From: Legionellales bacterium | Lineage (GTDB): Bacteria > Pseudomonadota > Gammaproteobacteria > Berkiellales > Berkiellaceae | Assembly (NCBI GenBank): GCA_002708265.1 | Contig: PANA01000001.1 | Span: forward strand, 62,001-126,000 | Reading direction: 5' to 3' | Length of the DNA: 64,000 nt | Part shown: positions 43,049-52,275 of the stretch, in pieces | Layout: every line of letters begins with the position of its first letter | How positions within the stretch are numbered: position 1 is the stretch's first letter | Translations under genes and position numbers: made by a program | Notes under the pieces: generated by a model | Told to the model about the DNA's origin: nothing | What the model saw: only the letters and a program-made list of their open reading frames with translations | Databases searched by the model: none

Positions 43049-44464
43049 TTAACCATTGTTTTTAAGGGACTGAAAAGCTGCTAACGCCTCTTCACGGGAT
43101 GCTTTTAGGTCAACAATGGGTTCGGGGTAGGTCTTCCCTAAGATAATACCTGCTTGGGATAGTAAATCAGTTGGTGCCTCCCAAGGATTGAACAAATACA
43201 GATCTGGGCATTTGGCAAGCTCAGGAACCCAGTGTCGAGTGTAGTCTCCATCAGGATCGAATTTTTGACCCTGGGTAACAGGATTAAAAATCCTAAAATA
43301 AGGTGCTGCATCCGCGCCGCAGCCCGCTATCCACTGCCAAGAAGCGCTATTGTTTGCAGCATCAGCATCTACCAGGCAATCCCAAAACCAACGCTCTCCA
43401 TCGCGCCAGTCGAGTAGACAATTTTTAACTAAAAAAGAACCGACAATCATACGCACGCGGTTGTGCATATAGCCGGTGGCCCAAAGTTCACGCATGCCGG
43501 CATCCACGATAGGGATACCCGTTAAACCTTTTTGCCAGGCGGTTAATTTTTTAGCACTTTTTGACCAAGGGAAGGCATCGAATTTACTTTGTAAGTTTTT
43601 CTCTGCAAGCTTTGGATTATGGAATAGTAACTGGTAAGAAAACTCTCGCCAGCCCAACTCAGAAAGAAAGTGCTGAATATCATCAGAGTCTCCAGCTTCT
43701 TGCGCAGCATACCAAACTGTATTGGGAGAAATTTCTCCATACTGTAAGTGGGGTGATAGTCGTGAAACATGTTCCTGGGCTGGAAAGTTGCGTCCCTCTT
43801 TGTACCCTTGTAGTCCATGCTGTATAAATCGTTTAAGTTGTTTGTGCGCACCCGCCTCCCCGATTTCCCAATGCGGGTTCATTTTTTTGGTCCATGCATG
43901 CGTTGGCAATATGCCACACTCTGTTAAAGACAGAGCAAACTTGTCATGTACGAGAGATAGAGAGGGGGCTCTCATTGGCAGTCGGGGTGGCTCTGCTTTT
44001 AAACAGCCTTTTTTAAAAAAAGGAGTGAAGACTCGGTATGGGGTGCCGTCATCTTTTAGGATTTCTCCGATGGGCCATAGGGTGCATCCGCTATGTATGG
44101 TGCATTCAATATCCTGTTCAGATAATAGTTTTTCAATGCTCTGATCGGTTTGTCTTTGGTGAGCGCTGGCAGCTTCGTTAAAATGAACGGAGGCGATCGG
44201 AAACCGCTCAAGTATATTTTTAAAAACATCTGCTGGGTCACCACTATAAAATGCTAACTTGTTATCAATACTTTTATTCAAAGATGCCAAAGAGTGGTGT
44301 GTCCACCACTGGCGAGCTTCCCCCGGAATATGCTTTTTAGAAAAATGATTTTGATGAATATAAATACAAAGTACAGAGCCTTCTTTGGCAGCCGCAGCTA
44401 ATGCAGGATTATCTTTTAATCTTAAATCATGCCGAAACCAATGAACGTGAACCGGGGCGGGCAT
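43049..44464 (-). CDS. phrB: Deoxyribodipyrimidine photolyase (CPD class I)
   Basis: A 471-residue flavoprotein that splits UV-induced pyrimidine dimers using blue light. The N-terminal antenna-binding Rossmann domain starts VHVHWFRHDLRLKDNPAL, and the C-terminal FAD domain contains RNFPAQEHVSRLSPHLQYGEIS-type, GWREFSYQLLFHNP, WATGYMHNRVRM and the NNSASWQWIAGCGADAAPYF segments typical of class I photolyases. Its presence suggests at least occasional light exposure. It follows a small orphan gene by 17 bases and may be co-transcribed with it. Confidence 0.96.
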   Translation of the reverse strand: MPAPVHVHWFRHDLRLKDNPALAAAAKEGSVLCIYIHQNHFSKKHIPGEARQWWTHHSLASLNKSIDNKLAFYSGDPADVFKNILERFPIASVHFNEAASAHQRQTDQSIEKLLSEQDIECTIHSGCTLWPIGEILKDDGTPYRVFTPFFKKGCLKAEPPRLPMRAPSLSLVHDKFALSLTECGILPTHAWTKKMNPHWEIGEAGAHKQLKRFIQHGLQGYKEGRNFPAQEHVSRLSPHLQYGEISPNTVWYAAQEAGDSDDIQHFLSELGWREFSYQLLFHNPKLAEKNLQSKFDAFPWSKSAKKLTAWQKGLTGIPIVDAGMRELWATGYMHNRVRMIVGSFLVKNCLLDWRDGERWFWDCLVDADAANNSASWQWIAGCGADAAPYFRIFNPVTQGQKFDPDGDYTRHWVPELAKCPDLYLFNPWEAPTDLLSQAGIILGKTYPEPIVDLKASREEALAAFQSLKNNG

Positions 44465-44481
44465 CCCTGCCTCCTTGATTT

Positions 44482-44949
44482 TTATCGTTTGAAAAGCTTT
44501 GCAACAGCACCTAATACACTAGATTCATTAACGTTGGCAACATAGAGATTGTCTTCTGCATTAAAGCTTGCATCAGTTGAGGGCTGTTGCTTGTAACGCT
44601 CAAGAGCTGTCAACATTGGGGACTTGGCGGGCGCTTCAGCTTGAGCCGCCAGGCTTGCCCAATCTTCTTGAAAATCTATGACCTGCCCAAAGTAGGCCAT
44701 TTGTTCTTCTTGAGTGAGCTTATCACGATCACCATTGGACAGTTGAGCCACGTAGTCATCAAAAGGGTTTGGCGCATGGTTATATCCCTGATGGGTATCG
44801 TTGTGGTCAATCATCCACTCTTCCCAAGGACTAAGCACTTCGTCAGAGGCTCTGACAGAGGCGGTTTCAGGGGTAGGCGCTGGCGCCGCAGTTGAGCGAG
44901 CGAGCCTCATGTGTTCAGCAAGTAATCTTGCAAGGTAACTTTTAAACAT
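44482..44949 (-). CDS. Orphan 155-residue protein upstream of photolyase
   Basis: Not recognised. A short basic N-terminal helix (FKSYLARLLAEHMRLAR) precedes a Pro/Ala-rich linker, an acidic Trp-containing region (LSPWEEWMIDHNDTHQGY, DFQEDWASLAAQ) and a C-terminal helix ending LGAVAKLFKR. No signal peptide or membrane helix. AAGGTG lies 7 bases before the ATG, so translation is plausible. The tight 17-base spacing to phrB suggests a shared transcript. Confidence 0.6.
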   Translation of the reverse strand: MFKSYLARLLAEHMRLARSTAAPAPTPETASVRASDEVLSPWEEWMIDHNDTHQGYNHAPNPFDDYVAQLSNGDRDKLTQEEQMAYFGQVIDFQEDWASLAAQAEAPAKSPMLTALERYKQQPSTDASFNAEDNLYVANVNESSVLGAVAKLFKR

Positions 44950-45049
44950 TTACACACCTTAAAGTTAGTAAAAATGAACTACTCGGAGCGTACACAAAAA
45001 GTTAGAAACTTAAAAGAGTGGAAGATAATGAAAAGGTTGGATAACCAAA

Positions 45050-45514
45050 TTATTTTGCACCAGTAAAATCAAGCTGTCGCCAGGCTTCATACAATGCGAG
45101 CGCTACGGTATTCGAAAGATTTAAGCTACGTGACTTTTCTATCATTGGGCAGCGTAGACAGTGTTCTGTCCCCAGTGACTGTAATACATCTGCTGGCAGG
45201 CCTGTGGTCTCAGGCCCAAATATGAGGTAATCACCCTCTGCAAACGCAACATCACTGTACCGCTTCTGCGCCTTCGTTGTAAAAGCATATAAGGTAGCAT
45301 CGGGTTTTGCGGTAATGAAGTCGGACCAGCAATCATAATGTTGAACTGCGGCAAATTCATGATAATCCAACCCACTTCTTACCAAGCGTTTATCATCCCA
45401 CGCAAAACCTAAGGGATGGATGAGATGTAGCGTGGCACCAGTGTTCGCACACAATCGAATGATATTGCCGGTGTTAGGCGGTATTTGCGGTTGATAGAGA
45501 ACAATATTTAACAT
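45050..45514 (-). CDS. trmL: tRNA (cytidine/uridine-2'-O-)-methyltransferase TrmL
   Basis: A 154-residue SPOUT-fold methyltransferase that modifies the wobble nucleotide of tRNA-Leu species. MLNIVLYQPQIPPNTGNIIR is the family N-terminus, with FGPETTGLP and IEKSRSLNLSNTVALALYE forming the trefoil-knot AdoMet site. Length is normal. It is divergent from the msh locus with a 214-base intergenic region. Confidence 0.97.
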   Translation of the reverse strand: MLNIVLYQPQIPPNTGNIIRLCANTGATLHLIHPLGFAWDDKRLVRSGLDYHEFAAVQHYDCWSDFITAKPDATLYAFTTKAQKRYSDVAFAEGDYLIFGPETTGLPADVLQSLGTEHCLRCPMIEKSRSLNLSNTVALALYEAWRQLDFTGAK

Positions 45515-45625
45515 AGGTAGTTTTCAAAATAAAAACGAATATACCGTTTGCCGTTAAAAAAAGTCAAATGTTTTTTTTGCAAAATTGTATTTGCATTGCA
45601 GCGTTACCCTTTATTTATGGTACTC

Positions 45626-45653
45626 TTGTTTAAGAGCAGGGATCTTCTACAAT
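45626..45653 (+). promoter_or_regulatory. Probable sigma-70 promoter of the msh operon
   Basis: TTGTTT (45626-45631) and TACAAT (45648-45653) are separated by 16 bases, about 76 bases before the GTG of mshI. Confidence 0.5.
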
Positions 45654-45676
45654 GGATATAGAGCCCAAAGAGCTCG

Positions 45677-45696
45677 CGTTAGCTTTTTAGCTGGCG
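45677..45696 (+). promoter_or_regulatory. Hairpin in the msh leader
   Basis: CGTTAGCT, TTTT loop, AGCTGGCG gives an 8-base-pair RNA stem with two G-U pairs, followed by ATTTTAAG. It lies between the predicted transcript start and the mshI ribosome site (AAGGGAG). Confidence 0.4.
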
Positions 45697-45728
45697 ATTT
45701 TAAGACGAATGGATAAGGGAGTATCCAG

Positions 45729-46658
45729 GTGTCCGAAACATCAGAACGTGTTGGCATCAACATCACAAACGAAGGCGTTGCTCTAAGCTACGTCGACAAA
45801 AGCGCTATCGGTGCAGATTTAAAAGTCTGTGAGTACCGTCGTTTTGACCGCCCCTCTGAAATTCCAAGCATTCTTGAGAGCTTGGCGCACGATTTGAATT
45901 TATTTGAAAAAGATTGTGTGCTGGTTCTAAACCCTAGTTTTTATGAAGTCTTTTTGGTTGATGCTATTGAGTTTGGTGAAACAGACAAAGTTAGCAAATT
46001 AAAAGAATCCGTCGAAGACTTGCTCGATTTTCCAGTGGATAAAGCCATCTTGGAATATGTTGAGCTGCCTGAACCAGAAGGTTCTGCCTCTGCTATGGGG
46101 TATGTGATTGCAGCGCAAAAAGAAAAAGTCGAAGAGTTGGTGGATTTAGCACAAGAGCTTCAACTGAACATTGTTGCTGTTGATATCGCAGAGTTAGTGC
46201 TGCGCAACGTTGCAATGAGCTTGCCGGAAGCTGAGCAAGGAACGTTGTTTCTTTATTTATCTGAAGAGACCAAGCAGCTTCTATACGTCAAAAACTGTTC
46301 CATCGGCATGATGCGCTCCATTGAAATTGATCTGTCCTCTATCCCGTCTGGCAGCAGTGAGTTTGGCGAGCAGGCACCTGTTGGTGAGTTTGTGGATGCT
46401 TTGACACAAGAGATTGAGCGCTCAATAAACTACTGTGAGACGACTCTGGGCGTTCCTGGAATACAGCAAGTAGTGATTGCTCCTAGCCATTATTACTTAG
46501 ACGAGGCTGTTGCCCAGGTGGCGCAAAACACCAGTATGGCCATTCGTACCATGGCTTTAGAAGAAGTTGTTACTTTGAATGATGATGTCCAACCTGAACA
46601 TCAACTCAAATGCTTACTGTCTATCGGGGCGGCACTTAGAGAAGAGGTACTTGTCTGA
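45729..46658 (+). CDS. mshI: MSHA biogenesis protein MshI (PilM-like)
   Basis: A 309-residue cytoplasmic actin-like (ASKHA) protein, first gene of the pilus operon. It resembles PilM of other type IV pili, which binds the N-terminal tail of the PilN-like protein to build the inner-membrane platform. Supporting segments: GINITNEGVALSYV at the N-terminus, FLYLSEETKQLLYV, and the context directly upstream of a PilN-like gene beginning with the INLYHPPE tail. It starts at GTG 45729 with AAGGGAG seven bases upstream; its TGA overlaps the next ATG by one base. Confidence 0.88.
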   Translation: MSETSERVGINITNEGVALSYVDKSAIGADLKVCEYRRFDRPSEIPSILESLAHDLNLFEKDCVLVLNPSFYEVFLVDAIEFGETDKVSKLKESVEDLLDFPVDKAILEYVELPEPEGSASAMGYVIAAQKEKVEELVDLAQELQLNIVAVDIAELVLRNVAMSLPEAEQGTLFLYLSEETKQLLYVKNCSIGMMRSIEIDLSSIPSGSSEFGEQAPVGEFVDALTQEIERSINYCETTLGVPGIQQVVIAPSHYYLDEAVAQVAQNTSMAIRTMALEEVVTLNDDVQPEHQLKCLLSIGAALREEVLV

Positions 46659-47251
46659 TGAGTATGATGCAACAAATTAACTTATATCATCCGCCAGAGC
46701 TTGCCCCTCCGCCAAAGTTGTCTTTCAAGTTAATTGGCCAGATTACAGGCGGGTTACTTGCGGTGCTAATTCTGGCTTCTTTTGTTTTGTACATCATGAC
46801 ATTCTTAAAAGATTCTCATTTAAGTCAAGTTCGACAAGATGGAAAGGCGCTGCGAGCAGAATTGATTCGGCTATCGAAAGAGTTAGATGTGGTGAGTGAT
46901 GAAAAGACCATCAATAACGAAATAGCTGAGCTGCAGATCGTGTTAGCGAATAAGCAAAATGCCTTAACGATCTTGAAAAGACAAGGGTTAGATAATACGA
47001 CGGGGTTTAGTGTTTACCTAGAGGCGTTGTCGAAACACCACATCGACAATACTTGGTTTACCAAAATTATGATTGGCCGAGGTGGTGGGGATTTAGACTT
47101 TGAAGGTGAAACTACTCAACCAGAGTTGATTCCAGGAATACTAGAGGCACTCGGTGATGAAAAAGCATTAGATGGTCGTGCTTTTAGAGTGTTCAATGTT
47201 GTTCGGCACGATGCAAATATTGTCGGCTTTAATATCGAAACAGGAAAGTAG
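46658..47251 (+). CDS. PilN-like MSHA platform protein
   Basis: A 197-residue bitopic protein. The N-terminal QINLYHPPELAPPP matches the PilN INLL/INLY tail that docks into the PilM-like partner, followed by a membrane helix (~28-48), a coiled coil and a small C-terminal domain. Position between mshI and mshJ is that of the second MshI gene (often named mshI2 or mshI1) of Vibrio and Shewanella. It is translationally coupled to mshI. Confidence 0.85.
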   Translation: MSMMQQINLYHPPELAPPPKLSFKLIGQITGGLLAVLILASFVLYIMTFLKDSHLSQVRQDGKALRAELIRLSKELDVVSDEKTINNEIAELQIVLANKQNALTILKRQGLDNTTGFSVYLEALSKHHIDNTWFTKIMIGRGGGDLDFEGETTQPELIPGILEALGDEKALDGRAFRVFNVVRHDANIVGFNIETGK

Positions 47252-47253
47252 CG

Positions 47254-47943
47254 ATGACAATCAGATCTTCAAAGAGACAGGTTATGTCTCAGTTAGATGA
47301 GCTGGAAAAATCAGTCAATGATCGCAATGACATTGAGCGCGGACTCTTGCTGGTCGTTTTTATCGCTATTTTGTTTTTAGGATGGCAAAGCCTAGTTTGG
47401 GATGGTATTTCTACCAAAAGAACCAGCCTCTCTCGTCAAATTCGAACAGTAGAAGCTGAAAATGAAACGATCCAGTCGCGATTGGAAGCGGTTCGAAAAG
47501 GAATGGATATCGATCCATTAAGACCCCTTAAAGAAAAACGTAATGGATTGCGAAAAGGGATTAAAGAAGCATCTGAGTCGCTAGAAGCTATGACAACCAA
47601 CTTGGTCAGCCAAGAAGATATGCGCAACTTATTAGTGTCGGTACTTGAAAAGTCACCACGTGTTTATTTGAAAGCACTTCAAAATGTAGAGGGCATTTCA
47701 TTATCAGGAGTCGATGAAAGTAAGGAGCTTGCCCAGTACGCCATGTCAATTTTTAAACATGGGGTTCGAATGACAATTGCAGGGGATTACTTTGCAGTCC
47801 TGAATTATTTAAATAAGTTGGAACACTTGGAGCACAAGTTAATTTGGGAATCAATGGAGTATGTGGTTACAGATTATCCAGAGGCTCAAGTTACTCTGAT
47901 GTTTAGAACCATCAGCGACACAGAGGGTTACGTCGGTGTTTAA
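47254..47943 (+). CDS. mshJ: MSHA biogenesis protein MshJ (PilO-like)
   Basis: A 229-residue bitopic protein: a charged N-terminus, one membrane helix (~30-50, LLLVVFIAILFLGW), a coiled coil (~55-115) and a ferredoxin-like periplasmic domain ending GDYFAVLNYLNKLEHLEHKL, as in PilO/GspM-type platform proteins. It is expected to pair with the PilN-like protein. The 3' end overlaps mshK by 8 bases. Confidence 0.87.
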   Translation: MTIRSSKRQVMSQLDELEKSVNDRNDIERGLLLVVFIAILFLGWQSLVWDGISTKRTSLSRQIRTVEAENETIQSRLEAVRKGMDIDPLRPLKEKRNGLRKGIKEASESLEAMTTNLVSQEDMRNLLVSVLEKSPRVYLKALQNVEGISLSGVDESKELAQYAMSIFKHGVRMTIAGDYFAVLNYLNKLEHLEHKLIWESMEYVVTDYPEAQVTLMFRTISDTEGYVGV

Positions 47944-48277
47944 AAAAGCCATATTAGTTATTAGTGCAGTCGCGCTCAGCTCCACCGTCTTGGCGGCGGA
48001 GTTAGCTGATCCTACACGTCCCGTTAATTATAAAGGCCCTTACTTGGGACCGATTGGCGGTGCTGGTGTCGCAGCAGAGTCCCTGCAATTGAATTCAATT
48101 TTGTACTCCGAAACTAGACAAGTCGCCGTGATTAACGGTCAATCTTTAAAGGTTGGGGATAAAATTGGTGGTTTAACCTTAGAAAAAGTTTGGGCAGACA
48201 AGGTCAATCTCAAAGGCGCTAACCAGTCAGTAGTTTTGAGTTTGAACCCTGAAAAAGTCAAAAAATTAAGACGTTAA
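47936..48277 (+). CDS. mshK: MSHA biogenesis protein MshK (PilP-like)
   Basis: A 113-residue exported protein starting at GTG 47936, with a signal peptide (AILVISAVALSSTVLAA) and a small beta domain containing LNSILYSETRQVAVINGQ and LKVGDKIGG. This matches MshK/PilP-like proteins that connect the platform to the secretin. It directly precedes the secretin gene, as expected. Confidence 0.87.
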   Translation: MFKKAILVISAVALSSTVLAAELADPTRPVNYKGPYLGPIGGAGVAAESLQLNSILYSETRQVAVINGQSLKVGDKIGGLTLEKVWADKVNLKGANQSVVLSLNPEKVKKLRR

Positions 48278-48291
48278 AGGATGAGCAAGGC

Positions 48292-50010
48292 ATGATTCGA
48301 TTAACCAAAGGCATCAAAGTTCTCGTCATCGTTGGCGGGTTGCTTGCACTCGGAGGGTGTAAATATACAGAGCAAAAAGACCCATCCAGTATGGACTACA
48401 TGCAGGATGCGCTCTATCACGGTGCCAAAGATGCGGATGAAATTTCACGCTCTGAGCAATTAGATGTGAGCGATGAAGTTGCTAGCGCATTGATGCGTGG
48501 CTCTAATTTTGGTCAAAGCCGTTCACCTCAAGAACCTCACTTCGATATTAATGTAAAAGACTTACCTGCCGGGGCTTTCTTTTCTTCATTAGTTGAAGGT
48601 ACGCCTTACAACATGGTTGTGCATCCAAATGTCTCAGGGAACATAACTTTAAACTTAGCGGATGTAACCGTTCGTGATGCGCTTGAAGTGGTTCGAGATG
48701 TTTATGGATATGAATACAGCGAAACAAGGGTGGGTTTTGAGATTCAGCCCATTGGCTTGCAAACACGTATTTACCCTCTAGATTATCTTTACATGCAGCG
48801 TTCTGGCTCATCAGGGCTAGAAGTTACTGCAGGTGGCTTAACCGATGGTGAAGCTACTAGCTCAAGTAAAGTTACCACGACAACTGAGCAAGATGTTTGG
48901 ACAACCATGCAAAAAATTCTTGAGGCAATCATCGGTAGTGGTGAAGGGCGTAGCGTTGCGACCAGTCCTCAGTCAGGGGTTGTGATTGTTCGGGCTTTCC
49001 CTGAAGAGTTACGAAAAGTTGAAGAATTCTTGTTTAAAACACAAAAATCTTTAAACCGACAAGTAATCCTAGAAGCAAAAGTTCTAGAAGTTACTTTAGA
49101 TGATGCTTATCAACATGGTATTAACTGGGGCGCTATTGTTGGTCGTTACGGCTTTAACCAAGTCGGTGGTGGTTCAACAATTGGGGGAACCGGCGCTAAC
49201 TCAACTACTCAGGTCTCTAATATTGCCGGTAACGCAGGGAATATTGATCCAAATGGTGCTTCTTCAGTTGCCGATGGTGCGATTAAAGCCTTTGGTGGTA
49301 TGTTCGCCATGTCATTCCAAACTGGTGGTTTTAGTTACTTTGTCGAGTTGCTAAACCAACAAGGGAACGTTCAAGTGCTATCTAATCCACGGGTTTCTAC
49401 CTTGAACAACCAAAAAGCGATTATCAAAATTGGTACAGATGAATACTTCGTAACGGACGTTGGTTCTAACACCAGTACCTCTTCTGGCTCAACAACGACT
49501 AGTGCGGATGTATCACTTGACCCATTCTTCTCAGGTATTGCCTTGGATGTTACCCCATTCATTGATGAGAATGAGTATGTCACGCTACATGTGCACCCAA
49601 CGATTACCACGGTCTCTGAGTCAACAAAGACAGTTGTTCTCGATGGTAAAAACCAAACCTATCCATTGGCGAAGAGCATTTTGCGTGAATCGGATAGTGT
49701 GGTGCGTGCGAAATCCGGACAAATTGTCATTATTGGTGGTCTGATGAAGCACGAGACAGTTGAAGTGAATACCAGTGTTCCTTGGTTGGGCGACATTCCA
49801 TTCTTTGGAAATGTTTTCCGCCAAACGAAACAGCTGAAACACAAAAAAGAACTCGTGATACTATTACGACCCAACGTAGTTGATTCACAAGATTGGCCAG
49901 GACACATACGACAAGCCAGTGACCGCTTAGCGGACGTCGATCGTGGTTTCCACTTTGGCGGAAGAGCTGACCTGTTTGGTGTTGAGGCAGAGTATAAAAG
50001 GACACCTTAA
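48292..50010 (+). CDS. mshL: MSHA outer-membrane secretin MshL
   Basis: A 572-residue outer-membrane lipoprotein: the lipobox LGGC puts the lipidated residue at C23. It has N-domains (GNITLNLADVTVRDALEVV, the secretin/TonB short N-terminal type) and a C-terminal secretin domain with GINWGAIVGRYG, VQVLSNPRVSTLNNQKAIIK and the final VPWLGDIPFFGNVF and ELVILLRPNVV signatures. It forms the multimeric pore through which the pilus exits. A Gly/Ser/Thr-rich segment (~393-410) marks a flexible loop. The rest of the operon follows in the usual order. Confidence 0.95.
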   Translation: MIRLTKGIKVLVIVGGLLALGGCKYTEQKDPSSMDYMQDALYHGAKDADEISRSEQLDVSDEVASALMRGSNFGQSRSPQEPHFDINVKDLPAGAFFSSLVEGTPYNMVVHPNVSGNITLNLADVTVRDALEVVRDVYGYEYSETRVGFEIQPIGLQTRIYPLDYLYMQRSGSSGLEVTAGGLTDGEATSSSKVTTTTEQDVWTTMQKILEAIIGSGEGRSVATSPQSGVVIVRAFPEELRKVEEFLFKTQKSLNRQVILEAKVLEVTLDDAYQHGINWGAIVGRYGFNQVGGGSTIGGTGANSTTQVSNIAGNAGNIDPNGASSVADGAIKAFGGMFAMSFQTGGFSYFVELLNQQGNVQVLSNPRVSTLNNQKAIIKIGTDEYFVTDVGSNTSTSSGSTTTSADVSLDPFFSGIALDVTPFIDENEYVTLHVHPTITTVSESTKTVVLDGKNQTYPLAKSILRESDSVVRAKSGQIVIIGGLMKHETVEVNTSVPWLGDIPFFGNVFRQTKQLKHKKELVILLRPNVVDSQDWPGHIRQASDRLADVDRGFHFGGRADLFGVEAEYKRTP

Positions 50011-50012
50011 CG

Positions 50013-50942
50013 ATGGGAACGATGTACCTCGAACATTTTGGTCTGAAGGAGGCTCCCTTCTCTCTTACTCCGAACACAGAATATTTTCTGAACGTTCAGG
50101 GTTACCAGGAGGCTTTAAATACCCTCCTGGTAGGGTTAGAGAATTGTGATGCTTTTATCAAAGTTACCGGAGAAGTAGGTACAGGTAAGACGTTACTTTG
50201 TCGAAAGCTCTATAACTCTTTAGGCGAACAGTATCACGTCATTTATCTAAGAATGCCGTGTACTACTGAAATGGATTTATTCTTTGCCGTTGCCAAAGCG
50301 CTGCGAGTAAAAGAATATTCTCGGTTAACCAAGCCGGAGTTATTAAACGCAATAGAAGGTAAGCTTGCCACGCTACATCGCTTAGGCAAGCGAACCGTTT
50401 TGTTGGTTGATGAAGCGCAGACACTAAGCCCGCGAGCCTTAGAGGCATTGCGCTTACTGACAAACCAAGAAACTGAAACAGATAAACTGCTTCAGATAGT
50501 TATGTTTGGTCAGTCTGAGTTAGATGAGCGCTTAAAGAATCCACGGCTACGCCAGTTAAGGCAGAGAATCGTCTTCAGTTACTCTTTGAAGCCGATGGAT
50601 CGTCATGCTTTGGGTCTTTATATCCACCATCGTTTGTTCGTTGCTGGATATGAGGGCGATGTTTTGTTTACGCCTAAAGCCTTAGATATGCTTTATAAAG
50701 CATCGAACGGTATTCCTCGCGTGGTAAACATCTTGTCCCATAAAGCGTTGCTGGTTGGGTTTGGTCAAGGCATGCATCGTGTGACCGACCAGCATGTTTC
50801 GCGAGCTGTTAATGACTCCGGTTCTAGTACCGGCGCTGTTAAAGCACCAAACTTATCCTTAAGACCTGAGCTGCAGTTGGGTATTGCAGTCTTGATTGTC
50901 TGCGGGGTCGGATTATTCCTATTTGAGCATTTAGGGGTCTAG
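50013..50942 (+). CDS. mshM: MSHA biogenesis AAA+ ATPase MshM (ExeA-like)
   Basis: A 309-residue AAA+ ATPase. MYLEHFGLKEAPFSLTPN is the ExeA/MshM-type start, followed by Walker A GEVGTGKT (residues 53-60) and Walker B LLVDEAQ (~131-137), and a C-terminal membrane helix (~285-307). ExeA-like proteins remodel peptidoglycan-spanning assemblies and help the secretin insert. It lies 3 bases after mshL. Confidence 0.92.
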   Translation: MGTMYLEHFGLKEAPFSLTPNTEYFLNVQGYQEALNTLLVGLENCDAFIKVTGEVGTGKTLLCRKLYNSLGEQYHVIYLRMPCTTEMDLFFAVAKALRVKEYSRLTKPELLNAIEGKLATLHRLGKRTVLLVDEAQTLSPRALEALRLLTNQETETDKLLQIVMFGQSELDERLKNPRLRQLRQRIVFSYSLKPMDRHALGLYIHHRLFVAGYEGDVLFTPKALDMLYKASNGIPRVVNILSHKALLVGFGQGMHRVTDQHVSRAVNDSGSSTGAVKAPNLSLRPELQLGIAVLIVCGVGLFLFEHLGV

Positions 50943-50944
50943 CC

Positions 50945-52270
50945 ATGAGTCTTATTAATGACATGCTCCATGATAAGCAGCGTCGTCAGCAGGAAACAAG
51001 AACGAGCTCTTTAGGGGCTCGTCCGCTTGAAAGCAATGATGCTAATAAGCGTCCACCACCTGGGACAGACAGCTATCTGCATGGTAAATTTGACTCGATG
51101 GTGATGTATAACCCTTATTCAAAGGGTGAGCAACCTGGCGTCAAGCAGCAAATCCAGGGATCTTTATTGGCACGGTATGGCCTAATGATAGGGGGTGGCT
51201 TGTTTTTAGCAGCAGTCATTCACTGGGCAATTATCCCAAGCAAAAGCCTGATTGGTCGCTTGATTCAAAATGATCCTTTTTATGCTACCGCTTCAGTGGC
51301 TTGGGACAAAGCGTACGCTTTGTTTCAACCAACGGTGCCTCCTGTTTTAATTGAAACGTCTACTTTGAACCCTACCCCTCAACCGTTTTTAGATCGTAAG
51401 CCAATGCTTAAGCCTGCTGCAGCACCGGCTAATTGGCAGCCAAGCGTAACAGATGAAACAACTTCTGTAGCGTCGCAGTGGCTCACTAAGGGGATGAATG
51501 TGTTATTGGCTGGGGAAACTGCGCAGCGTGTGTTGCCTAACAATACTCCTGAAGCAGATGAGCTTCGGGCGCTAGCTGCGGCAAATGGCTCGATAGCTGC
51601 TGTTGAAAACAATAGCGGTATCACACGCTCTGCCTCATCAATGCGAGCCGTTGAAAGAGATGTTCAAGGTGTGCTGGCAGATGCACAAAATTATATCCGT
51701 GTTGGTGCTCCTGACGAAGCGGCTGCTTTATTAACTTCCAAGCTAGAGCAGCGCCCCTCTCATACAGGCCTTCGTGTCGCGCTAGCAACTTTATTGATCG
51801 ATCAACATCGCTTTGAGGAAGCTGAGCGAGTGATTGGTGTTGGGCAGCAATTGTTCCCAGAGCATCATGGGCTACGCCGTCTGGAAGCGCAGTGGTACAT
51901 CGCGCAAAACAATGCGGCTCGTGCGGTAGAGCTGTTGCTCATGTCGCCGCCTAGAATTCAAGACGATCCGGAATACTACAGTGTTCTTGCTGCGGCTTAC
52001 CAAAGAGTCGGTAAACATGACTTAGCTGCGCAGTTATACAATGATTTATTGAAAATTCATCCGAATAGTGCTCGTTGGTGGGCGGCCATGGGGATTTCCT
52101 TAGAAGCCAGCGATGCCTTCACACTATCTGTAAACAGTTACATGAGAGCCTTATCAATAGGCGGGCTTGAGCCTGAATTGAGAAACTTTGTAAGTAAGCG
52201 TATTAAGCAGTTAGGAACAAATGGGAACCTCGCCGTCGAAGATGGCAACACATTTAACTTGGCAAGGTAG
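50945..52270 (+). CDS. mshN: MSHA biogenesis TPR protein MshN
   Basis: A 441-residue bitopic protein with SLINDMLHDKQRRQ at the N-terminus, the motif shared by MshN-type proteins, a membrane helix (~78-98), a Pro-rich linker and several tetratricopeptide repeats in the C-terminal half (HRFEEAERVIGVGQQLFPEH, EYYSVLAAAYQRVGKHDLAA, AQLYNDLLKIHPNSARWW). It probably assembles with MshM around the secretin. Starts 3 bases after mshM. Confidence 0.9.
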   Translation: MSLINDMLHDKQRRQQETRTSSLGARPLESNDANKRPPPGTDSYLHGKFDSMVMYNPYSKGEQPGVKQQIQGSLLARYGLMIGGGLFLAAVIHWAIIPSKSLIGRLIQNDPFYATASVAWDKAYALFQPTVPPVLIETSTLNPTPQPFLDRKPMLKPAAAPANWQPSVTDETTSVASQWLTKGMNVLLAGETAQRVLPNNTPEADELRALAAANGSIAAVENNSGITRSASSMRAVERDVQGVLADAQNYIRVGAPDEAAALLTSKLEQRPSHTGLRVALATLLIDQHRFEEAERVIGVGQQLFPEHHGLRRLEAQWYIAQNNAARAVELLLMSPPRIQDDPEYYSVLAAAYQRVGKHDLAAQLYNDLLKIHPNSARWWAAMGISLEASDAFTLSVNSYMRALSIGGLEPELRNFVSKRIKQLGTNGNLAVEDGNTFNLAR

Positions 52271-52275
52271 CACGC

